Positions 52,181 to 64,000 of a DNA stretch of 64,000 bases are shown here, one piece after another; the stretch's first letter is position 1; every line of letters begins with the position of its first letter. The translations under genes were made by a program, and so were the position numbers. The stretch comes from Microbotryomycetes sp. JL201 (taxonomy: Eukaryota > Basidiomycota > Microbotryomycetes), in the NCBI GenBank assembly GCA_033819885.1, contig JAQYUZ010000012.1:62001-126000 (forward strand), written 5' to 3'. The notes beneath the pieces are model-generated. The model was not told the origin of the DNA. It did not search any database and saw only the letters and a program-made list of their open reading frames with translations.

Positions 52181-55100
52181 CTACCCATCAAAAATGTCAC
52201 GTTCGAGCAATGTCTCGACGGCAGCAACGTCAACCTTGCCTCCGTTACCATAAATCGATTCGTACGACGCCAAACTGACGCGCGAGAAAAACGGCTCGAG
52301 TTCTCCGATCGTGTCGATCTTTCTGGCAACAAGGAAAGGGCGACGACCTGTGGCAGAATACGATGGCGCGGATTCGATACCATCCGCAACCTCGACTTCG
52401 CCCTTCTCTGCAAGGACAGGAGACTCGATAGTTCGTGCTGCCCTATTCTGCACAAGTTCGCCAAGCCTGTCCATGATGGCCTGTGGTAGCCAATTGTCGG
52501 GCGGGTAGATGGCATCGACCGTGTCTGTTACAAACATCCATTCGTGTCTGCATTTGGCAAGCAGCACGTCAGCACGACCTAGGGAAAAGCACGCGACAAT
52601 TCTCACATCTGGAACTCTTCCGTTTGCAAAACCAAGGTCAGGTCCAAAAACTTGCAGGCGGACAGGACTAAGTGCAACAAGTCTGATTTGTCGGGTACTG
52701 AATGGTCCACCAGCGAATCGAACAGCCTCAACTGAAGCAAGTTGCTTGAATGTCAGCTCGGCCAGGCGGACTGCTCGCCTTGCAGCGGCCTCACCAGTTC
52801 GGTCAAGATGACAGGCCAAAGGCCAGCCAATTGCTGATTGCCGATGCGGCAGAACAAGGCTCTCAAACAGAGATAGACCTTCGACACAAAATCAATGGTT
52901 TTCTAGAGCAGAGTATGTATCACTCACCTCTGCGTGCACCATGTCGCCTACGGGAGACCGGAGAAGGTCGACAAGCTTTTCTTGAATGCCAGGCAACTGA
53001 GTGAGAAAGCGGTCCTTCTCTCCAGCAAAAATGACGTATGTCAACCTTCGCAAACTCAACGCCCTCGACAAGCTCTCCAACTCTCGGTTCGTAAAGATGT
53101 TGGCCGACGAGACGGTCGATATCTTCGCCAGCAATTCGACGAGACGCTCTTTATCCGAGGCCATGAGCGCGTTGACGACCGGTTTCCACTGTTGATGCAT
53201 GTGCGGCGGCGCATTGAAGAATCGATTGTCTCCAAACGCGTCAGAGACTGAGGCGCGCCAAGCTTTCAGAGTCTGCGAATTGCGAGCCATCTCATGCAAC
53301 AACTCAAAGACCGTCGGATCCATATCGAATGTTCTGCAAATGGTGAATATTTAAAAAAGAGCCTGCGAACAGCCTTCCTTGCCAACTCACCTTGACCGTG
53401 TCTTGAAAGCGGGTGCGATCAGGTAGTAAACGATATTTGACGATACAGCAACGACCTTGTCAGCATCAACGAGGAAACGTCTCAGGTCGGGAAGCACTCG
53501 AGACGCCATAAAGCTTGCGATCTCTTGTGCCTGACCGCTCGGTGGCGAGGTGGACACTGGTAGCTTTTTCTCCCCTTCTACCACTTCGCTCTCTCTGCCT
53601 TCTTTCGTATCCTTAGTCTCTCGAGACGCAACGCTATCAGAGTCGCCTGCGGAAACGATGCAGCATCAGCACCTTTCAATGTCGCAGATTACGAACACGC
53701 CGAAACTATGGTGAACACATACCATTCAGAGACTCTCCCACAGTCCGTCGTAGCCATCCACCATGTTCCACTGCTCGTCCCGCGAGCTGTATGGAAGAAT
53801 CGGAGAGCCGGATGAAAGTCTCTTGCAAGTCACGCCGCATGCGGCGATCTTCGAGAGCACTCGTCTGAGACACTTTTTCGCACAGCGTGGTGAAACATCT
53901 GTGTAGCATCAGGTCAGTCTCGCAATGTTAGATATAGCTCAGACGACTGACCTGAGGCAGAAGAAATGCCAGACTTTGGCACTTGACGCGGCAAGACACT
54001 CGCGAACAAAGGTCAGGCAGGTGGTCCAAACTTGCACGGCACTGGCGCCGTCGAGCCGTTCGAGATAGTGTTCCAAGAACGCGAACAATTGGTTCTCGGA
54101 CGCTGCGAATGGACTGCGGTGCTTGTCAACTGCCGCTGGACCTTTCGTTCCGAGCTTCTCGACGATACTTGAAACGACCGTTTGCGAGCTCGGAGAGAGT
54201 GTGTCGACGGTCGCAAGTACTCGTCGAGATTCCAAACGTTGCTGCGAGGCCAAATTATCAGCTCTGATGCTAGTAATAAACTCACAGGTGCGCTTACGCC
54301 CTTAATCTGCAGCTTGTGCCAGTGCACAATGACGTCGTCGAGTACGTCGGCTGACGACGTTTTGTGCAGTCGCTCGAGCGCTTTGCGAGCTCGAACTTTG
54401 ATCTTCGCTGCAAATTGGCCTTGAGAGCTGCTCGAATCATCACCAGCTTCGTGTTCAAGTGATGTGGCGGTGTCCAAAGAAAATAGCAGGAGCTCGACAG
54501 CGTCTCGCAGGCGCTGAAGCGCGGCATGCTTCGTCTGTTGAACAAGAGTCTTCAGTTTAGCCATAGGCAGTTATAATCTTGCCCGCAGGTCATGTACCTT
54601 GACTTCTTCCGGCAACTCGGACTGCTCGAGCTCGGTCGAGCCGAGGACGCCACTCATGTAACCTAGCAAACCTCCGGCTCCGCTGCTGGAATCGCTCGTT
54701 GTCCTGTCAGCACTCTTGCTTGCTTCGTCAGGCGCTAAAGCTTGTGCCTCTGCATATGCAATGAGCATCAGACGTTCGAGAGCGTTGACCAAGACAGTAA
54801 ATTCGGCGTCCGTTTCCGACATTGTTGCATTGGCAGCCTTCTTTTGAGAGTCGTATGTCGCTTGAAGATTGGTGACGGTGAGCTGAAGCCGCGTGACGAA
54901 GCAATCGATGAGAGGCAAGATGACTCCGTGTAATGAGCGTCTGAACTGAGAAACGGTCATGAGAAGAAAGTCTATCCAGTGGTGGAGCGTGGCGCTGTTC
55001 TGTTGCTTGGACACCGCATCCGAGACTGTTCGCACGAACATGGCTTCTCTCGTCAAATCTGGTGGCTGCGCGTCTGCCAAGATCTCGCGAGATCGGTCTG

Positions 55101-58100
55101 TTTCTGTCGTTACCGATGCCGAACGCTGATGTCGCCTCGTCGCAGAGACAGCATGGATGACAGAATGAAGCACATGGAGCAATTTGTTCTGCAAGTCGAG
55201 CTCGCTCCGCTGAACACACAGGAACAAGCGGGAAGTGAGCGCCGCTTCGATCGCTTGCAGACCCGACACCTCTGCTTCACCGCGCGAGATGATAACTTGC
55301 AGAAGCTCGGCCACGACAGAGTGCACTTGCTGATTATGTTGTGCGAGAGCAGGTGTGAGCTCGGGCGAGGGTTCGGCGCGCAGGAATCTGTGTTTTCAAA
55401 CCGCATAAGCGTCGGTGTCACGCGCTCATATCGGCTCTCCTGACCTAACCAAAACAGAGACGAGGCCGTCCAAGTACGTATACGTATCCAACTCGGCTAC
55501 ACGAGGTGGTTCAGGAAACTGCAATTCACCGGATCGAACTCTGCTTACATGCAAGTACCCGTTCGCGCAATGCTGGGTCGAGAGTGTGTTTCGAGAACGC
55601 GCCTTTGGCTATACGCACAAACCCTTGTCCCCCGAAACGAGCCAAACTCAACATATCATCCAGCACGTGATGAATGCGAGTTTGGTCGAACAGACGCCTA
55701 TATTGAAGGATCGGCAGACGCACGCCGTCAACTTTAATCATCTCCGAGTGAAATGTAATGTTTGGGTCCAGTAGGGTGAACATCAGCGGATCAAGGATTC
55801 TGCACGTTTCAACCATGAGAAGCCTGTCCCACGATTCTCTTGCAAATCACTGACCTAAGATAAGATTTTAAGCTGCATCGCATCCACGCCTCTGCAGCGC
55901 GTTTAGTTGCGAGATCGTCCGATTTGAGCGAGTCGAGCATTCTGAACATGGGAGCTTTGAGCTTGACACCAGGCAACTGTGCGTCCTCTACACGTATTAC
56001 GATGGTGTCAGCTTCCAGAAGAACTGTCTCAGAGCCAAATAACGTCGACTGACCAGTGAAGCGCCACAGATTGCCGAACGCTTCAAAAGAAGGTAGTCGA
56101 ACATCCGGATCAATGCTCGACAGACGCTCGGAGATAAAGACTTCCATGTGTTTGCGATCCGACAAGTCGTCAACGGCCCAAACCAGTCGCACAGCTTCGA
56201 CATAGCATGGCGCGCACGCTGGCTGTAGGTAGTCAAACAACTGCAGGTATTTTTCAACCAATCGAGGTCAGCAAGCGGCGATATCAGGATTGGGGTCCGA
56301 CTAGCCTTCGAGAGAAGCGCCGAGATCAATGATCGTTGGTTTCGCTTGACCGTCGGCCGAATGGCGTTGACCTTGCTCAATGTCGAGATGCTGCTTGCGA
56401 TCACCGAATGCAGAGGAAAGGCCGCACAAGATGCCGGCCAGCTGTCGGAATACTTGACCAAGGCAGTAGTCCATTGTTCTGGAGACCATGGCAGCTGCAA
56501 GGGATCGCCGGATTGAGCGGTAGCGTCTGCCAGGACGAAAATGAGGTTGATGCTAGCTATGACGAGAGAGCCGCCTGCAGAAGGGCTGTGTCCTGCCACG
56601 CTGGTGCTGTTTTGTACGAGACGGAGCACGGTAACAAATCCAGAAGCCAATATCTCGCGTCCTTCAACTTCCGGCAGCGAGGCGGACTTCATGTCGATGG
56701 CCGAGTAGAGCGAGTCTGCCAAGAAACGCCCGAGGTGTCGGCTCGAGTCGTCGAGCACGGGCTGAGCCGATTCGAAAAACTTATGCGGAATCTCGAGCAA
56801 CAGCTCTCGAGCCAATACGAGGACGTCCGTGAGCACAGTCGCGTCCAGCGGAGTCTCGGACGATGACACCGTGAGCTAGAGCGAAAGTTAGAACGCGATC
56901 GCGTGGGAAGGTCCACGGGCTCACTTCGACTAAATCAATCAGTGCGAAAGCCACAAAAGGGGCGTGCAACTTCTGCACTTCCTCGTCGTGTAGCCGGAAC
57001 GTGTGTATGATGAACCTTGTGAGTCCGATAGGCTGCGAAAATCTTAGCCGTCGCACGAAAATGGGATCCGTGCAGAAGCACTCACATCGCCGGCGCTTCC
57101 TCCCGATATAGCCTCTTGTAACATCCCATGAATCTGCTTCCACATCAAGAACGGGTCCAGGATCTCGAACAACATGTTTCCGGTCATCAGAAGCTGTGAA
57201 TGCGATTTTAGCGAGAGCCTCGGCGCCTTCTTTGCGCAAAACTGACTTCGTCATGATGATCGTTGGGTCGCAGAGCGGCGCGCAGAGCAGAAAAAGCGTC
57301 CAAAACCAACACCTCCGTCAGGGCGGCGCCGATCTCCCATTTGTCGAGCAAGGAGATGAAGATCTTAAAAGGGCGTTGCCTATCCACCGAATCGATAGTC
57401 TGGGATGCCATCTCGCTTTGAAGCGCGGCACGTAACAACTCGAGACCATGCTCTTTGAGGTACTCGACTTGAGATTCCGAATTCTCAGCCGGGCCGAGGA
57501 GCCACGTGTACAAACGACGGCTGAGCGAAAGATCGCGGCGGAGAACAACGCCCATGACGGCGCGCATCAGCAGAATCTGGTCTTGCTTTCTTGTACTGTC
57601 ACGAAACGGTCAGAGACGCGTGAAAGCGGCGGTGGCTGTTCCGTACCTTTTGAATCCGACTGATTCCAGTTGGAGTGTAGCGATGAGTAGGTCGAGGATC
57701 CCTCGCTGCACTAGAATTTGCGAGTCGTCGAGTGCAGCGGCGAAGCCTCGTATCATCAGACCGATGTCTTGACCGACAATGGGCGAGGGACCTGGACGGA
57801 AGATTGAGCGGATGACGATGGCCGTGGGAAGCACAGAGACTCACTATCTTGCGAATCCATCTTCGGCAAACGACGAGAAAGGTAATTGAGCGCTGGTATA
57901 CGAGAGTGAGGCGCCGTGATTAACACAAGCCAAAGGTTCTGAAAGAAGAATGACGGCGAAACGGTTCCAGAAAGTCTGTCCAGCAACGCCGCGACCTTCA
58001 CGGAATTGACGTCAATATGGATTGTGTGTCAGCTGTCTGGGCGCTGTTCACCTTTTCGAAGAATTCCCCTGCTTCCTCCTCGAGACCAGGCAGCAACGCG

Positions 58101-59042
58101 AGAATAAGTGCCTTTGTTGCCGGCCGGAGACTTTCCTGCAGAGGGAGGTAGAAGCGCTCGAAGATTGACAATACAATCGGCTGTGAGAGCTCGGCATCAG
58201 CGACAGAAGGAAGCTCAGTCTCATGGGAGCCGACCTTGACGGAAGTCGCCGCATATTGGAAAAAAGGGAAAATGCCTGATGACCACGCCGGCAGATCTCT
58301 TCGTAGATTTTCAGGCTGTGCAGGTGATCTGGATCAGCGCAGTTCCTGTGCGCTCGAAGTCGCGATCGACTGACCCCGATCGTTGTCAGAATATGCGAGT
58401 ACACATCGAGCGCTCGCTGGTGTACGCCGGTCGGTAATGCCGGATTAAGACATTGTGACAGCCTCTTGGCAACTGTGAGCTTGTGTGGTACAACCTGAAA
58501 CTGCGGGAAGCCTTGAAGGCACTGCCGCGAAGTGTTCGAGTTTCAGAGTGCTGTCTCAAGCTTGCTGCAAGTGACGGACCTTGAGTAGCTTGGCGAGAAA
58601 TGTCAAAAAGTCGGCCCAATCGAGTATATGTTCGAAGGACTGGAGCGTCTTGTCGACGAGCTGGCTGTACTTGCGCCACTTGGGGTCGCTTTGGAGCGCT
58701 GGGAAAGGGGTGGGACGCACAACATCAGCTCAAAGTAGCGAAATCGAGGTGTCAAGATGCCTGCCGGGCCGGCGCAAGCATTTCAAGCCATCACTGTGCC
58801 GTGTAGTCCGTGCCTCAACAGCTCCGGCGTGTACACTTGCGCCACGTGCACGGACACGCCGTTACGAGAGGCGACCTACCACGCTCTTGAGCTGCCAATG
58901 CTGCGAACGACTCGCGAATCTTGGCGCTGCCACGCCTAGCCGTTACGAGGGTCTCGCCAACCGCGCTCGTCGTGTCGACGGCAGCAAGTGCCACGCCAGC
59001 AGGAGCCGACGCGGGTACCACAGACGGCGGCAAGCCCGTCAT
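52181..59042 (-). CDS. DOP1: Dop1 (Dopey family) Golgi/endosome trafficking protein
   Basis: Twenty-two exons on the minus strand: 59042-58880, 58698-58580, 58500-58375, 58315-58052, 57995-57845, 57791-57647, 57595-57247, 57193-57086, 57032-56925, 56875-56306, 56240-55855, 55799-55559, 55518-55445, 55387-54598, 54549-54298, 54241-53952, 53898-53723, 53646-53391, 53333-52928, 52878-52795, 52731-52607, 52547-52181; about 1849 residues. Dopey N-domain motifs: SDPKWRKYSQLVDKTLQSFE, PHKLTVAKRLSQCLNPALPT, LWLVLITAPHSRIPALNYLS, QRPFKIFISLLDKWEIG. C-terminal motifs: ILDPLMFTLLDP, LSACKFLDLTLVLQTEEFQI, HEWMFVTDTVDAIYPP. Dop1 works with Mon2 and the flippase Neo1. Exon 10's donor is probably GC (AAG|GCTAGT). 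Two junctions, around 56306 and 55559, are the least certain. Confidence 0.93.
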
Positions 59043-59404
59043 AACCAAAGGTGTGATCTCGCTGCTTTCTTGCGACGCGTTGGCGAGGTAGAGCTGCACG
59101 GATTGAGATCAACCGCAGCCGTCTCTGAATCAAACAGCCATGCACTTGCTCGCAAAGTTGATTCTATGGCATAACAGACCACGTCATCAAGATGCGGAAG
59201 AGATGTACAAACTGTTTTCCGATTTTCAAAGAATTTGTTTGGGTCACGTGCCGACACGAGCTCCGAGACGACCCGAGGCTTCAATCCCAAAAGAGCATGG
59301 AACACTGGCAGGGGAGGGTGCGCATGCATGTACTGCACGACGGCTTCCATCCATTGTTCTGCCAGACCTGCTCGTGACCGAGAGAGGCCCGAGCGCTCGC
59401 TCAT
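59039..59404 (-). CDS. doubtful open frame upstream of DOP1
   Basis: An uninterrupted 121-codon frame from an ATG at 59404 with protein-like composition (WMEAVVQYMHAHPPLPVFHA, PRVVSELVSARDPNKFFENR). Its stop overlaps the DOP1 start by 4 nt. No family is recognised. It may be a small gene, an upstream exon of DOP1, or chance in the 596-nt gap between DOP1 and enolase, where the enolase promoter must lie. Confidence 0.25.
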   Translation of the reverse strand: MSERSGLSRSRAGLAEQWMEAVVQYMHAHPPLPVFHALLGLKPRVVSELVSARDPNKFFENRKTVCTSLPHLDDVVCYAIESTLRASAWLFDSETAAVDLNPCSSTSPTRRKKAARSHLWL

Positions 59405-59638
59405 CGATGTCGGCTGTCGGCACTCGGGCCAGATCGATCAACCTGTTGGCTTTCCTCCCAACCAAACCTGTACGTCGGTGACGCTCTCGCGGCGCGCCAT
59501 CCTGTAGCTCTGAGCACCATCCGACAAGCTTACATTTTATTCAATCTCGTGCCTGCTGCTACCTTCACCCCGTCCTCGCCCGCGGTCGACTTCTCTCCGT
59601 TGCTCGTCGTGTTTAAATCGAACAGTCTGCTTGCAAAC

Positions 59639-61750
<2,112 letters not shown>

Positions 61751-62293
61751 TGAGATTGTCTCGCTCGCAAATCGGGCTCTGTGCAGCGTCGAAATATTCC
61801 AGAGAATGTAGTAATACTTTGAGCTGAAAGGCAATTCTTTTTTCTTTATCAAGGAAGAGTCTGCGAGATCGAGTTTCTGCCCTCGTTTTGTCCGAAGTTT
61901 CTGCCGGGCACCTTCGTCCAGCCCGGCACGCGCATTGAGTTTGTCTCTCGTCGCTTCCAAGGTCCGTCATGTCCCCGCTTGCAGTGGTGTTGTCCAAGCC
62001 ACGTTTGCGATCCTGTGCTGCTGGCTAACCTGTTCCTGTCCTGTTGTTCTCGTGCCGACCGTTCAAACGATTTTTTTCGCCCTCGCCGTCACCCCCTTCC
62101 GCCGTCATCTGGTGTCGTCTCGAACCGCTTGGCCCTCGTTTCAATTCATCAAACGCAATTTCCGTACATTGCCGCTACGTCGCGTGGTGTCGCCCGCCAT
62201 CAATCGCCTTTCTTGCCCGGTCGCTCTCAAACTGGCCATCCGTGCATCAAATCGCTTACGTCGCCGTCCACAATCGCCGTCGTCTTCCAACAG
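61751..62293. other. intergenic stretch enolase-RPS16
   Basis: 543 nt. From about 62030 it is T/C-rich on the plus strand, as expected of a ribosomal-protein promoter and leader. No extra gene is supported. Confidence 0.5.
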
Positions 62294-63147
62294 ATGTCTA
62301 CCACCGTCCAGTCTGTTCAGACTTTCGGCAAGAAGAAGACGGCCACGGCTGTCGCCCTCGCTCGCGTACGTCGACATGTCGACTCTGTCGTCCGCGCCAG
62401 ACCAGACAGCTGATTATACCGCTTCACGTGTTGTTTTGATCCGATACAATGCAGGAGGGCAAGGGCCTCATCAAGGTTAACGGTGTTCCTCTCTCGCTCT
62501 ACGGCTCGCCCATCCTCCGCCCCAAGCTCTATGGTCAGTCTCATTTGACGTCGGACGTCGTCGATGCGCCTGGCCCGCCTGCGCGTGTTGTCCCGATAAC
62601 TGTTCGTACCGGGAAGGACATTAGCAGGGCCGGACAGGGCATCGATGGGCATGCCTCCGCTGGCGAACTGAAGGCGCTGACGCGTGCATTGCCACAATGA
62701 TGCAGAGCCCCTTCTCTTGTTGACCTCGTTCACGTCGTCAACCACCGGCCTCGCTTCGCCTCTGTCGCGCATGGATATCCGCTTGCGCGTCTCGGGTGGT
62801 GGACACACCTCGCAGGTGTACGCCCTCCGCCAAGCCATCGCCAAGGCTGTTGTCGCCTACGTCGCCAAGTACGAGGATGCTGCCTCGGCTCTGGAGGTCC
62901 GCAAGGCATTGGTCTCGTACGACAGGAACTTACTCGTCGCCGACCCGAGGCGCTGCGAGCCCAAGAAGGTGCGGCGACGATCTATTGGCGGAGCTGCGTC
63001 GTCCTGTACTTACAATTCTTTCTTGTCAAATATAGTTCGGTGGTCGCGGTGCCCGCGCTCGCTTCCAGAAGAGTCAGTTGCTGTTCTCGCGTCTCACTGC
63101 TTCACTTTGCCCTGACCAGTCGTTGCTGTCATCCAGGTTACCGATAA
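62294..63147 (+). CDS. RPS16: 40S ribosomal protein uS9
   Basis: Five exons: 62294-62365, 62455-62533, 62706-62968, 63036-63072, 63137-63147; 153 residues against about 143 in other fungi. Family motifs: [95 protein letters not shown] at the end. The last exon is only 11 nt and supplies the final SYR residues. Between EPLLLL and MDIR there are about ten extra residues ([16 protein letters not shown]) where other uS9 proteins have a short GxxRFAxVDIR-like link; this may be a real insertion or a mis-set splice site near 62706-62770. Confidence 0.93.
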
Positions 63148-63538
63148 GCTTGTCGCTTGTCGAATTCGTTTGCGACTCTTTTGGAACGAGATTGTGTGTA
63201 CTCTGAGAGGGGCTTGGAGGGGTGGCTTCTCGTCTGGTTGTTGCTGAGACGGACTCCTCAAACTTGTACTCGACTGGAGGGGATGCAATTCAACATTCCT
63301 ACACTCAGAAATATAGCCGGATGACGCGTCCTTGGTCGAGACGATGATGCGCCGTGCTTGTCTTCAAGACTTGATATTGAACGGCTTCCATGGCATTGAC
63401 AGCTCTATAGCTGACTACAACATACGAAGATCTAAGGCAAAGACTGTTCGTACTCCCCTGCACACGCATGCGAACCGGTGAAACCGTCAGCTAGCTGCGA
63501 CGATGCGTTTCCTTTTGGGCCAAAGGTTGCGTCACGAA
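63148..63538. other. intergenic stretch between convergent RPS16 and DapA-family gene
   Basis: 391 nt holding both transcription ends; nothing else is supported. Confidence 0.5.
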
Positions 63539-64000
63539 TCAAGCCAACTCACAAGCCGCTTTGAGATCCTTTTCGACGACTGATCTGATTTTCTCGTCTG
63601 CGATGGGCAAAGGCTTGCGAGGTGCGCCACCGAGTCCTTTTTGAACGAAGTGCTCGAGCGCATACTTTGTGCCAGGTACGCCCGTCTGTTTTAAATTTTG
63701 TCAGTTTGACGTGTGAAAAGTCAGCGAGCGTGTTTCTGACGAGACGCAATGGAAAGAGTTTCACCTTGATGGTTACCCAATCAGCGTCAGTGCACAAATC
63801 TTGCAACTCTTGTGCTTGACGCAAAAGTTGCACGTTGCCCGTCTCGAGCGCTTCGTTTGAAACGTTCCACAATTTGACGATCGTCTTTGGGATGATGTTG
63901 CCTGCAATAGAGTTTTCGGTTTAGAAATAGCGCAAATACAGCTTGCGATCACGAGCCAGGGTGACAGGGCAACTCGATAAATCACGAAACGGACCTGTTC
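63539..64000 (-). CDS. DapA-family aldolase, 3' part (dihydrodipicolinate synthase / 4-hydroxy-2-oxoglutarate aldolase-like)
   Basis: The gene runs off the right edge. Two full exons are seen on the minus strand, 63901-63765 and 63685-63539, and a donor GAACAG|GTCCGT at 63994 suggests another exon ending at 63995. The residues NIIPKTIVKLWNVSNEALET, then DADWVTIKTGVPGTKYALEH and FVQKGLGGAPRKPLPIADEK, match the C-terminal third of the pyruvate-dependent aldolase family (the GIPGTK...GGxPRxPL signature). Such fungal proteins are HOGA1-like or sugar-acid aldolases more often than lysine enzymes. The catalytic lysine lies outside the window. The chain ends ELA at the stop 63539-63541. Confidence 0.8.

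Noticed and set aside
62534-62705. GC-rich 172-nt RPS16 intron considered as a snoRNA host.
   Set aside because: No H/ACA hinge with two stems and no C/D boxes could be recognised by eye.

Overview
This looks like nuclear DNA from a compact, intron-rich fungus, most probably a basidiomycete. GC is moderate and there is roughly one gene per 1.9 kb. Nearly every gene is cut by 40-110 nt introns with GT (sometimes GC) donors, CTNAC/CTGAC-like branch sites and AG acceptors. The set of conserved proteins (PAM18, MIM1/TOM13, GOS1, KRR1, DOP1, DML1, CHO1, cullin-3) is fungal. A member of the Pucciniomycotina would fit, but the species is a guess. I see no transposon, LTR or viral element, CRISPR array, rRNA or convincing tRNA.

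Layout: 1-5.3 kb holds a partial Q/M-rich gene and a mitochondrial PPR gene. 5.5-9.1 kb holds PAM18 and a MIM1/TOM13-domain gene in divergent orientation. 9.3-15.5 kb holds RBM25/SNU71-like, a SET-domain methyltransferase, a mitochondrial RsfS-like protein and an NAD(P)-binding protein, with two very short divergent promoters. 15.7-25.7 kb is a plus-strand run: CUL3, SDH1, a ubiquitin-like/AN1 protein and a membrane protein. 26-35 kb has an EF-hand ER protein, a possible roadblock-fold protein, a secreted agmatinase, CHO1, a WBP4-like splicing factor, an acidic protein and GOS1. 35-44 kb has an F-box protein, MetAP2, RPL34, KRR1 and an uncharacterised membrane protein. 44-52 kb has DML1/Misato, two uncharacterised minus-strand genes, PPP4R2 and a Zip2/SHOC1-like candidate. 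52.2-59 kb is the large DOP1 gene (22 exons). 59.6-64 kb has enolase, RPS16 and the 3' part of a DapA-family gene.

The genes are mostly housekeeping and do not form one pathway. Loose functional neighbourhoods are mitochondrial import and expression (PPR, PAM18, MIM1, RsfS), splicing (RBM25, WBP4), ribosome production (RPL34, KRR1, RPS16, MetAP2), Golgi/endosome traffic (GOS1, DOP1) and genome maintenance/meiosis (PPP4R2, the Zip2-like gene).

The most unusual signals are structural. GC-AG introns are common: nine of about 160 introns I modelled by hand, seven of them with the donor GCAAGT. The start codon of the WBP4-like gene is split by an intron. There is a 12-nt internal exon in MetAP2. 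The MIM1 domain sits at the end of a protein of about 845 residues. All gene models were built by eye from reading frames, splice signals and remembered protein families; no database search was run.
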